Below, in pieces: positions 7,201-14,279 of a stretch of 24,264 nt of DNA (the first letter of the stretch is position 1; each line of letters starts with the position of its first letter). The stretch comes from CAZCSH01 sp964501545 (GTDB lineage: Bacteria > Patescibacteriota > Minisyncoccia > Minisyncoccales > RBG-13-42-11): the NCBI GenBank assembly GCA_964501545.1, contig CAZCSH010000004.1:1-24264 (forward strand). Direction: 5' to 3'. A model generated the notes under the pieces. The model saw only the letters and a list, made by a program, of their open reading frames with translations. It searched no databases and was not told the DNA's origin. Position numbers and translations under genes: made by a program.

Positions 7201-8094
7201 TCAAATCTTTTTTTGAAACTTTAACCAGCTAACCAAAATAGGACAGGCCAAAAAGATGGAAGAATAGGTACCAGCAATAATGCCCAAAATCAAAGTCAAA
7301 GCAAAATAGTGCAAGGTTGCTCCACCAAACAGGAAAATAGCGACCAAGACAAAAAGAGTGGTCAGGGAAGTGTTGAGAGAACGGGTCAGGGTTTGGTTAA
7401 GAGAAATATTAACTGTTTCTTCAAAATCTGCCCCTCTGCGATTCAAGAGGTTCTCCCTGATTCTATCAAAAACAACTACTGTATTGTTAATGGAATAACC
7501 AATAATGGTTAAGAGAGCAACAATGATAGGGATGGTAATCTGGACTTGATAAAACTCACCTAACAAAGAAAGGGTGCCAAGAGGTATTAAAACATCGAAG
7601 CTCAAAACAGCCAGGGAAGAGAGACCGTACTGCCAGGACTTTGCAGGGAAAGTCAGCTTTCGAAAAGCAAAAGCAATATAGAGAACAATGGCTAATAAAG
7701 AAAGAACGACAACTATATTAGTTTTCTCCTTGAGCTCTTTACCAATAACAGGACCTATGGATTCAAAACGCAAGTCCTCAACCTCGCCCCCCTGGCCAAG
7801 TCTTTCAATGATTTCCTGATAGGTTTCTTCAGAAATATCCTTCATTCTTAAAATAACCCCTTTCTCTCCAGTTGGCTGAAGGTTAATCTGCCCCAGGTCC
7901 AAATCAGCCAAAGTTTCCCTTATCTCTTGGTTTGAAGGCCTTTCTCCTTGATAAGCTACTTCCAGAATGCTTCCTCCAGTAAAATCAATCCCGGGCTTCA
8001 AGCCAAAAAGCAACAAAGAAACCAAAGCTGCCAAAACCAAAATAGCAGAAAAAGTAAAATAGATTGTTTTGTACTTTAAAAAGTTAAAGTGCAT
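7201..8094 (-). CDS. secF: Protein translocase subunit SecF
   Basis: 297 residues. SecF works with SecD as a proton-driven RND-type motor that pulls exported proteins out of the SecYEG channel. The first membrane segment (about 9-31) leads into GLKPGIDFTGGSILEV (31-46), the conserved D1 motif. A short extracytoplasmic domain follows, then five membrane helices with GYSINNTVVVFDRIREN, the signature of the fourth segment. Length is normal. The ATG lies inside the 3' end of metK (11-base overlap), so translation is coupled to it. No terminator follows; the next promoter begins within 60 bases. Confidence 0.95.
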   Translation of the reverse strand: MHFNFLKYKTIYFTFSAILVLAALVSLLLFGLKPGIDFTGGSILEVAYQGERPSNQEIRETLADLDLGQINLQPTGEKGVILRMKDISEETYQEIIERLGQGGEVEDLRFESIGPVIGKELKEKTNIVVVLSLLAIVLYIAFAFRKLTFPAKSWQYGLSSLAVLSFDVLIPLGTLSLLGEFYQVQITIPIIVALLTIIGYSINNTVVVFDRIRENLLNRRGADFEETVNISLNQTLTRSLNTSLTTLFVLVAIFLFGGATLHYFALTLILGIIAGTYSSIFLACPILVSWLKFQKKI

Positions 8095-9241
8095 AACGAA
8101 GGAGTTCTTTTACTTTATCGGTCTTTTCCCAAGTAAAGTCAGGGTCGTTTCTGCCAAAGTGGCCGTAACAAGCTGTTTTTTGGTAAATAGGTCGCGAAAG
8201 TTTAAGGTGTCTTATGATTCCTCCTGGTGACAAATCAAAGACTTTGGGAATTATCCTCACTAGTTTCTCTTCTGAAACTTTGCCTGTTCCAAAAGTATTA
8301 ACATTAATGGAAAGGGGGTTGGTCCCTCCGATAACATAGGCTATTTGAATTTCACACTTGTCAGCTAAACCTGCTGCCACAATGTTTTTGGCAACATAAC
8401 GGGCCATATAGGCTCCTGACCTGTCTACTTTGGTAGGGTCTTTACCAGACATAGCTCCACCCCCTGAAGCCACCACTCCTCCATAGCTGTCAACAATAAT
8501 TTTTCTGCCAGTCATACCCACGTCTGCTACCGGCCCTCCGATAACAAACCTCCCTGTCTGGTTAACATAGAATTTAGTCTGTCTGTTTAAGTATTTTTTA
8601 CAAACAGGCCTGATAACCTTGTCTATTACATCTCTTTTTAATTTAGCAGAAGAAACATTAGGAGCATGTTGAGCAGCAATGACCACACTATCTAGTCTGG
8701 CTGGTTTCCCATTGCGGTATTCCACTGTCACCTGGCTTTTCCCATCTGGCCTCAAATAAGTTAAGATTCCTTTCTTTCTAACTTCTGCCAGACGCCTTAC
8801 CAGTTTGTGAGCTAAAATAATTGGCAGGGGCATTAATTCTGGAGTCTCTTTGCAAGCATACCCTGTCATCATCCCTTGGTCCCCTGCTCCTTGTTTTTTG
8901 GTCCCTGTTTTTCTGACACCCTTGGCAATGTCTGGAGATTGCTCGTGAATAGCGTTAAAAATAGCCAAAGTCCTGTAATCAAACCCATACTCTGGTTTGT
9001 CATAACCCGCTTCTTTAACAACCCTTCTGACCAAATCATGAATGTTCACCCAGGTGGAAGTGGTAATTTCACCTCCAACCAAAACATAACCCATGCCAGT
9101 CTGCACTTCGCAAGCCACTCTGGAATGTTTATCATGTTTCAAACAAGCATCTAAGACTGCGTCAGAAATGGCATCTGCCAGCTTGTCAGGATGGCCTTCG
9201 GTAACTGATTCTGAAGTGAATAAATATTTTTTTATTGCCAT
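8084..9241 (-). CDS. metK: S-adenosylmethionine synthetase
   Basis: 385 residues, normal for the bacterial enzyme. It joins ATP and methionine to make S-adenosylmethionine, the cell's methyl donor. The N-terminal FTSESVTEGHPDK includes the catalytic histidine H17; GAGDQG (118-123) is the ATP-binding signature; GGGAMSGKDPTKVDRSG is the C-terminal phosphate-binding loop, with M where F is commoner. All three domains are complete. The gene overlaps secD by 10 bases upstream and secF by 11 bases downstream, so it is embedded in the secDF operon. That placement is odd, since secD and secF are usually adjacent or fused. The function is certain; the context is not explained. Confidence 0.97.
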   Translation of the reverse strand: MAIKKYLFTSESVTEGHPDKLADAISDAVLDACLKHDKHSRVACEVQTGMGYVLVGGEITTSTWVNIHDLVRRVVKEAGYDKPEYGFDYRTLAIFNAIHEQSPDIAKGVRKTGTKKQGAGDQGMMTGYACKETPELMPLPIILAHKLVRRLAEVRKKGILTYLRPDGKSQVTVEYRNGKPARLDSVVIAAQHAPNVSSAKLKRDVIDKVIRPVCKKYLNRQTKFYVNQTGRFVIGGPVADVGMTGRKIIVDSYGGVVASGGGAMSGKDPTKVDRSGAYMARYVAKNIVAAGLADKCEIQIAYVIGGTNPLSINVNTFGTGKVSEEKLVRIIPKVFDLSPGGIIRHLKLSRPIYQKTACYGHFGRNDPDFTWEKTDKVKELLRYAL

Positions 9242-10548
9242 AAGGGTTTGAGTTTTTCGAGCCCAAGCAAAACAAAGACCCGCAGGAAGTTTTTAGTGAT
9301 GACAATAGCAGAAAACATGCTGATTAAAACTCCCAAGCTCAAGGTTAAAGCAAAACCCTTGATGAAACTCGTACCAAAAACGAATAGAATGGCAGCGACA
9401 ATCAAAGTGGTCAGGTTTCCATCTCGAATTGAGGGCCAGGCTCGGCTGAAACCGTCTTCTATCGCCGGGGCTAAACCCTTTTCCTTCTTTAACTCTTCCC
9501 TCATTCTGGAGAAAATCAGAACGTTAGCATCTATTGCCATGCCGATTGACAGAATAAATCCACCGATTCCAGCCAAAGTTAAGGTAACGGGTATCAGTTT
9601 AAAAACAGAAAGGACCAAAACCACATAAATTGCCAGAGCCAAGGCTGAAACCAATCCTGGCAGCCTGTAGAAAAGAAGCATAAAGACGATAACTGCTAAA
9701 AATCCCATCAGCCCTGCCTTCAAAGACTCCTCCAAGGAAACAGCTCCCAAAGTAGGCCCGACTGTTTGCTGGGAGATAAGATGAATAGGAACAGGCAAGG
9801 CACCAGCATTTAAATTAAGGACTAATGCCTTAGCTTCCTCCACTGTAAATGAGCCTGTAATTTGAGCCTTTCCTCCAGAAATTACTTCTTGGACAGTGGG
9901 AATGGAAATTGGAATCCCATCAATATATATAGCCAAATACTTACCAATATTTCTTGAGGTCAGCTCCTCAAAAATCTTCCCTCCCTCTTCATTAAACTCT
10001 AGCTGAACTAAAGGTTTTGAAGTGGTGGGATCAAAACCCAATTCTGCCTTTTTTAAATATTTCCCGGTTAAGGGAGTGGGCTGAAAGGTTTCTTCCATTT
10101 CCCCTTCCCCAGACTCCAATATTTCCTCGTTCCGCTTGACAATCTCCTCGTAATTTTCTTTCAATTCCTGGAACTCCAAGTAAGGGGTCTGGCCTATCAT
10201 TTCAATAGCTAAGGCTGGGTCCTGAATGCCAGCCAGCTCAACAATCAGCCTGTATTGAGAGCCTGCCTTTTGGGTTTGGACAAGGGGATCACTAACCCCA
10301 AAGAGATTAACCCTTCTTTCAATCACATCCCGCAAGCCCTGCATGGAAGCCTCGTAATCTTCTTCGGCAACATTTGCCAAATCCGACTCATAAATCAAAT
10401 GGGTTCCTCCCCGCAAATCCAAACCCAACCTGAAAGGAACTTCAGGAAAACGAGGAAGCTTTAGGGCTTGAGGATAAACTAAGTTACCGGCCAAAAAGGC
10501 TAAAAGAAAAATAGCAATTATTATTAAATATATCTTAGTCTTTGACAT
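9232..10548 (-). CDS. secD: Protein translocase subunit SecD
   Basis: 438 residues, shorter than E. coli SecD (615) but like the compact Gram-positive and candidate-phyla forms. A first membrane segment (about 5-25) precedes FRLGLDLRGGTHLIYE (40-55), the D1 motif. The extracytoplasmic P1 domain follows, containing the Glu-rich insertion EEILESGEGEMEE (about 141-153). The C-terminal five-helix membrane bundle carries GMAIDANVLIFSRMREE, the hallmark fourth-helix motif with the proton-relay Asp. It pairs with SecF two genes downstream. The ATG sits 1 base past a long inverted repeat and has no Shine-Dalgarno site. Confidence 0.95.
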   Translation of the reverse strand: MSKTKIYLIIIAIFLLAFLAGNLVYPQALKLPRFPEVPFRLGLDLRGGTHLIYESDLANVAEEDYEASMQGLRDVIERRVNLFGVSDPLVQTQKAGSQYRLIVELAGIQDPALAIEMIGQTPYLEFQELKENYEEIVKRNEEILESGEGEMEETFQPTPLTGKYLKKAELGFDPTTSKPLVQLEFNEEGGKIFEELTSRNIGKYLAIYIDGIPISIPTVQEVISGGKAQITGSFTVEEAKALVLNLNAGALPVPIHLISQQTVGPTLGAVSLEESLKAGLMGFLAVIVFMLLFYRLPGLVSALALAIYVVLVLSVFKLIPVTLTLAGIGGFILSIGMAIDANVLIFSRMREELKKEKGLAPAIEDGFSRAWPSIRDGNLTTLIVAAILFVFGTSFIKGFALTLSLGVLISMFSAIVITKNFLRVFVLLGLEKLKPLWQ

Positions 10549-10549
10549 A

Positions 10550-10622
10550 CCAGGTAGTAGAAATTCGACAAATTATTATTTATTTTACTGCCGCGGCAGT
10601 GAGTCGAATTTTCACTACCTGG
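10550..10622. repeat. Nested palindromic element upstream of secD
   Basis: The 20-base arms 10550-10569 and 10603-10622 match at 18 of 20 positions as inverted repeats (outer CCAGGTAGT, inner AAATTCGAC). The loop holds a perfect 14-bp palindrome ACTGCCGCGGCAGT (10587-10600). The left arm ends 1 base before the secD ATG. On neither strand does a T-run follow, so it is not an ordinary terminator. Its sequence is unrelated to the ACCCCGTTAGAA family. Confidence 0.75.
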
Positions 10623-10646
10623 CATAATTTATTTACTCTAGCATAA

Positions 10647-11309
10647 TTAAAACCCCGCTAAAAGGCTAGATATTATTCCAACTAAAAATATTCCATCAAA
10701 AACACCAGCCCCGCCAATAGAAAGAAAACCACCCAGTTTCTCAACCCGTCTCAAATTCAAAAAATCAGCTCCAATAAGAGTTCCTAAGGTACCGGCAATA
10801 AAAGCGACCGGAGCGGCAAAATCAGGGGCTAAAACCAGAGCAAAGAGAGCAGAAAAAATAGGCGGCACCAAAGCTGGTAAAGAGATGCCCCTACCAGGTA
10901 TCACTCGAGCTAGAATCTTTGAAACCAAAACCATTAAAACTATAGCTATTAAAACAGGCTCTAAAGCAAACCCTTTCTGCCAAACTAGAAAAAGAAAGTA
11001 AAGAGAAAGTAAAAAAGGAATTACAGCTCCTCCCAGGTTAATGGCCAGCCCTTGAACTTCTGGCTGACGAACTCTTAACAAGCCAAAAAAGACTCTTTCT
11101 TCCCGCAAAACAACCCTTTTCTTTCCCAAAGGAATATTAATTGTGGAACCAATTAAAATGGCAAGGAGTATCAAAACGGTAAAGTCGCCTGGAATTCCTA
11201 ATTTTTCAAACCCTAAAGTAACTATATGAAAATAGCCCAGAATAAAAAGAACTGGGATAGCCAGAATGAAAAGGATAAAAATTAAACAACCAATCGGCAA
11301 AAACAACAT
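10647..11309 (-). CDS. DUF1614 family integral membrane protein
   Basis: 220 residues, nearly all hydrophobic, with about six membrane helices. The layout fits DUF1614 (COG4089): the N-terminal pair of helices, GSTINIPLGKK (54-64), an amphipathic stretch, INLGGAVIPFLLSLYFLF, GRGISLPALVPPIFSALFALVL and the C-terminal SIGGAGVFDGIFLVGIISSLLA. The gene lies between secA and secD in the export operon. The family's function is unknown; gene order alone suggests some link to the membrane or export. The start is the ATG at 11309, preceded by an 11-bp stem-loop. Confidence 0.75.
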   Translation of the reverse strand: MLFLPIGCLIFILFILAIPVLFILGYFHIVTLGFEKLGIPGDFTVLILLAILIGSTINIPLGKKRVVLREERVFFGLLRVRQPEVQGLAINLGGAVIPFLLSLYFLFLVWQKGFALEPVLIAIVLMVLVSKILARVIPGRGISLPALVPPIFSALFALVLAPDFAAPVAFIAGTLGTLIGADFLNLRRVEKLGGFLSIGGAGVFDGIFLVGIISSLLAGF

Positions 11310-11317
11310 AAATTTCT

Positions 11318-11342
11318 TTTGGCTAAACCGAGTTTAGCCAAA
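11318..11342. repeat. Perfect 11-bp stem-loop between secA and the DUF1614 gene
   Basis: TTTGGCTAAAC (11318-11328) and GTTTAGCCAAA (11332-11342) are exact inverted repeats around a CGA loop. On the minus strand AAAAGAAAT follows, so it is not a terminator. It stands 8 bases ahead of the DUF1614 ATG. The central 15 bases recur at 21791-21805. Confidence 0.7.
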
Positions 11343-11349
11343 CTTGGGA

Positions 11350-11559
11350 TTAGCCATACTTTGGCCAACAACATTTCTTATATTTCATTGGTTTTCCAGT
11401 CTTANNNNNNNNNNNNNNNNNNNNNNNNNNNNNNNNNNNNNNNNNNNNNNNNNNNNNNNNNNNNNNNNNNNNNNNNNNNNNNNNNNNNNNNNNNNNNNNN
11501 NNNNTTAGCCATACTTTGGCCAACAACATTTCTTATATTTCATTGGTTTTCCAGTCTTA
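11350..11559. repeat. Identical 55-base contig ends on both sides of a gap
   Basis: Bases 11350-11404 and 11505-11559 are the same 55 bases, separated only by N. This is what an assembler leaves when two contigs share a k-mer-length overlap that was not merged. The second copy encodes the last residues and stop of SecA. It is an assembly artefact, not a biological duplication. Confidence 0.9.
11405..11504. other. Assembly gap of exactly 100 N
   Basis: A default-size scaffold gap. Because the flanks overlap by 55 bases, the true sequence probably has no missing bases and the secA stop lies about 40 bases from the DUF1614 start. Confidence 0.95.
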
Positions 11560-13988
11560 GGATTAATTTTACCGCAGGGGCAGGGGTCGTTCCTTCCCAC
11601 CTTCCTCTTTCCTGTTTGTTTAGGATTAACCTCAATGGGCTGGGGGACCTGGGGTTGTTCTTGAATACTAACCCGTAAAATTGTGTTGGCAATACTACTA
11701 TCCATTGTTTCCAACAATCTTTGGAACATTTTGTGTCCCTCTGTTTTGTACTCTATTAAAGGGTCTCTCTGACCATAAGCTCTTAGTCTGACTGAGTCCC
11801 GCAGATAGTTCATGCTCTCTAGATGCTCCAGCCACAACATATCTAGGATCCTCAAAGAAACAACTCTATTCACCTGATACATTCTTTCTTTGCTAATCTC
11901 ATTTTCTTTTTTCTGATAATCCTCTTCTTTCAGTCCCATTTTCTTTAAAAGACCTATCATAGATTCTCTTAGCTCCTCCGGGGACTTTTCCAAAACCTCC
12001 CTTCTTTTCTTATAAATCACCTCTCTGTGTTTGTTCATGACGTCATCGTACTCAAGAACATGGCGCCTCACATCAAAGTTCATGCCCTCTATCTTTGACT
12101 GAGCAGACTCAATGGCGCCAGACACCAGGTTGGCTTCTATGGCTTCCGCTTCTGGAAGTTTCAACATTCCCATTAACTTTTGGATTCTTTCCCCTCCAAA
12201 TATCCTTAACAATTCATCTTCCAAAGACAAGAAAAACTGAGAAGAACCAGGATCTCCCTGACGTCCCGACCTCCCCCGCAGCTGGTTATCAATTCTCCTT
12301 GCTTCATGCCGCTCGGTGCCAATAACATGGAGGCCTCCCAGCTCTTTGATTTTCTCTGCTTCAGCGGGATCGGGAGGATTACCACCCAGAATAATATCTA
12401 CTCCTCGGCCTGCCATGTTCGTGGCAATGGTAACCTGGCCCAGTTTTCCTGCTTGAGCTATAATAGCTCCTTCTTCTTCATGGTGTTTGGCGTTTAATAT
12501 CTGGTGGGAGATTCCTTCTTTTTCTAAAAGCCGGCCCAAGTGCTCATTCTTCTCAATGGAGGTGGTTCCTACCAATAAAGGCTGCTCCTTTTCATGCCTT
12601 TCCTTTATCTCTTTGACCAAAGCTTCAAACTTTCCCTTTTCTGTTTTAAAAACCTTGTCTGACAACTCTTTTCTAATCATTGGTTTGTTAGTTGGAATTA
12701 TAACAACATCCAAACCATAGACTTTATCAAACTCCTCAGCTGAAGTGGCAGCGGTTCCCGTCATTCCAGCTAGCTTTTCATACATTCTGAAATAATTCTG
12801 AAAAGTAATAGTGGCTAAAGTAATTGATTCAGGCATAATTTGGACTCCTTCTTTGGCTTCTATCGCTTGGTGAAGCCCGCCAGACCATCTTCTGCCTGGC
12901 ATTAAACGTCCTGTAAACTCATCAACAATAATAACTTCCCCATCTTTGACAACATAATCCCTGTCTCGCTTAAAGAGCACTTCTGCTCTCAAAGCCTGCT
13001 CCAAATAATGAAGGTATTTTATGCCTCTTTCCTGGTAAATATTCTCCATGCCCAAAATCTTCTCTATTTTATTTATCCCCCCCTCGGTCAAGGTAACAGT
13101 CTTCATTTTCTCATCTATCTCGTAATCCTTGCTGTCCAAACGAGGGATGATTCTGGCAAACTCCTGATAGTATTTTGAGCTTTCCATGTCAGGAGCTGAA
13201 ATGATTAAGGGAGTTCTGGCTTCATCTATCAAAATAGAGTCTACTTCGTCAATGATTGCGTAGCTATGCCCTCTTTGGACAGTTGATAAATCATAAACCC
13301 CGTTAGAAATCTCATTTCTAACGGGGTAAACCATATTGTCTCGCAAATAATCAAACCCAAACTCATTGTTGGTGCCATAAGTAATGTCTGCCAGGTAAGC
13401 TTCCCTTCTGGAGCAGGGCCTGAGATAGCTTTCAACCACTTTAAAAGAACCAACTAAATCTCTTTCTTCATCCTTTGTCTCCTCCTTAAACTCTGGATCA
13501 TACAAAAAAGCTGCCCCATGGACAATGCAACCAACAGACAATCCTAAAAGATTATAAATCTGGCCCATCCAAACCGTGTCTCTTTTAGACAAGTAATCGT
13601 TCACTGTAACCAAATGGGCTCCCCTACCTGGCAGAGCATTAAGATATAAAGGCAGAGTGGCAGCCAAAGTTTTCCCTTCCCCTGTTTTCATTTCAGCTAT
13701 CTTCCCCTGGTCCAGAACTATTCCTCCTATTAGCTGAACATCAAAATGCCGCTGACCTAGAGTTCTTTTCCCAGCTTCCCTGACCAGAGCTGCGGCTTCC
13801 GGCAAAAGATTATCCAAAGTTTCTCCTTTTTTTAATCTTTCTTTCAACTCAACTGTTTTTTCCTTTAATTCTCCATTGGAAAAAGCCTCGAATTCTTTTT
13901 CGAGTGAATTTATCTTCTCAATGGTGGGCTGAAGCTGCTTTAAGTAATTCTCGTTAGCATCACCAAATATTTTCTTCAAGATTGACAT
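11505..13988 (-). CDS. secA: Preprotein translocase ATPase SecA
   Basis: 827 residues. SecA is the ATP-driven motor that pushes secretory proteins through SecYEG. Walker A TGEGKT is at 102-107, the DEVD box at 247-250 with SILIDEARTPLIIS following, and DEFTGRLMPGRRWSGGLHQAIEAKEG is the expected linker after the preprotein-binding domain. The second motor domain shows TNMAGRGVDIILGG and ERHEARRIDNQLRGRSGRQGD. The C-terminus has the zinc-binding SEC-C tail (NDPCPCG...KKCC). Two insertions interrupt the first motor domain: about 30 residues after IVHGA (about 160-195), which I associate with Parcubacteria, and the 11-residue YPVRNEISNGV (221-231) encoded by a palindromic repeat. The frame stays intact. 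The ATG at 13988 has only a weak upstream AGG. Its stop lies in the duplicated contig end. Confidence 0.97.
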   Translation of the reverse strand: MSILKKIFGDANENYLKQLQPTIEKINSLEKEFEAFSNGELKEKTVELKERLKKGETLDNLLPEAAALVREAGKRTLGQRHFDVQLIGGIVLDQGKIAEMKTGEGKTLAATLPLYLNALPGRGAHLVTVNDYLSKRDTVWMGQIYNLLGLSVGCIVHGAAFLYDPEFKEETKDEERDLVGSFKVVESYLRPCSRREAYLADITYGTNNEFGFDYLRDNMVYPVRNEISNGVYDLSTVQRGHSYAIIDEVDSILIDEARTPLIISAPDMESSKYYQEFARIIPRLDSKDYEIDEKMKTVTLTEGGINKIEKILGMENIYQERGIKYLHYLEQALRAEVLFKRDRDYVVKDGEVIIVDEFTGRLMPGRRWSGGLHQAIEAKEGVQIMPESITLATITFQNYFRMYEKLAGMTGTAATSAEEFDKVYGLDVVIIPTNKPMIRKELSDKVFKTEKGKFEALVKEIKERHEKEQPLLVGTTSIEKNEHLGRLLEKEGISHQILNAKHHEEEGAIIAQAGKLGQVTIATNMAGRGVDIILGGNPPDPAEAEKIKELGGLHVIGTERHEARRIDNQLRGRSGRQGDPGSSQFFLSLEDELLRIFGGERIQKLMGMLKLPEAEAIEANLVSGAIESAQSKIEGMNFDVRRHVLEYDDVMNKHREVIYKKRREVLEKSPEELRESMIGLLKKMGLKEEDYQKKENEISKERMYQVNRVVSLRILDMLWLEHLESMNYLRDSVRLRAYGQRDPLIEYKTEGHKMFQRLLETMDSSIANTILRVSIQEQPQVPQPIEVNPKQTGKRKVGRNDPCPCGKINPKTGKPMKYKKCCWPKYG
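13297..13327. repeat. Palindromic element inserted in frame inside secA
   Basis: Perfect 14-base arms ACCCCGTTAGAAAT (13297-13310) and ATTTCTAACGGGGT (13314-13327) flank a CTC loop. Read on the minus strand it encodes PVRNEISNG within SecA residues 221-231. Removing 33 bases restores the usual run DNMVYDLSTVQRG. The flanking ATAA and AAAC also match the copy at 19476. Confidence 0.85.
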
Positions 13989-14018
13989 AGATACCTGCTC
14001 ATTGTATAACTTTTTGGC

Positions 14019-14044
14019 AAAAAAATAAAGGGGGCTATCCCCTT
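14019..14044 (-). terminator. Intrinsic terminator upstream of secA
   Basis: On the minus strand AAGGGG-ATAGC-CCCCTT is followed by TATTTTTTT. It would end transcripts arriving from murB or the mini-ORF 30 bases before the secA ATG, or act as an attenuator for secA. Confidence 0.75.
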
Positions 14045-14057
14045 AAAAACCTGTCTC

Positions 14058-14126
14058 AAAAAACAACCCCGCCTCCTAGACCCGGCAAAGGTCTTTTAAA
14101 CCTTTAACAAGCCTATGAGGCGGGGT
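14058..14126 (-). terminator. Long GC-rich hairpin with T-run after the polylysine mini-ORF
   Basis: Perfect 10-bp arms ACCCCGCCTC (14126-14117 on the minus strand) and GAGGCGGGGT (14075-14066) are followed by TGTTTTTT. The 41-base loop contains a 6-bp hairpin (14087-14092 with 14100-14105), giving a branched shape. It begins 10 bases after the mini-ORF stop and lies just ahead of a second terminator. Confidence 0.6.
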
Positions 14127-14136
14127 AGAGAAGAAT

Positions 14137-14172
14137 TTACTTCTTCTTCTTCTTCTTTCTTTTTTTTGCCAT
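14137..14172 (-). CDS. Polylysine mini-ORF (11 residues) ahead of secA
   Basis: ATG GCA AAA AAA AGA followed by six AAG codons and TAA encodes MAKKRKKKKKK. An in-frame TAA three codons upstream excludes a longer form. A perfect TTGACA lies on the minus strand at 14270-14265, but the -10 17 bases on (AAAATA) is weak. Two hairpins with T-runs follow, then secA. It could be a leader peptide whose translation controls read-through into secA, a very small basic ribosome-associated protein, or chance. No Shine-Dalgarno site is visible. The rest of the 291-base secA-murB interval shows no other gene. Confidence 0.35.
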   Translation of the reverse strand: MAKKRKKKKKK

Positions 14173-14279
14173 TGGATTTTAGAGATTATTACAAAGTGGC
14201 GCAAACAGTCGACCACTATTTGCCAAATATCTCCATTACTCTATTTTTTCACTTCAGTCAAGTTTGTCAATGTGGAAAA

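Noticed and set aside
11319..11678. Plus-strand open frame across the N gap
   Set aside because: It exists only because N was read through and because of the duplicated contig ends; it is antisense to secA.
14058..14126. Possible SRP RNA, 6S RNA or tRNA in the secA-murB interval
   Set aside because: No SRP tetraloop core, tRNA T-loop signature or 6S-like long bulged helix is visible; a terminator explains the hairpin better.
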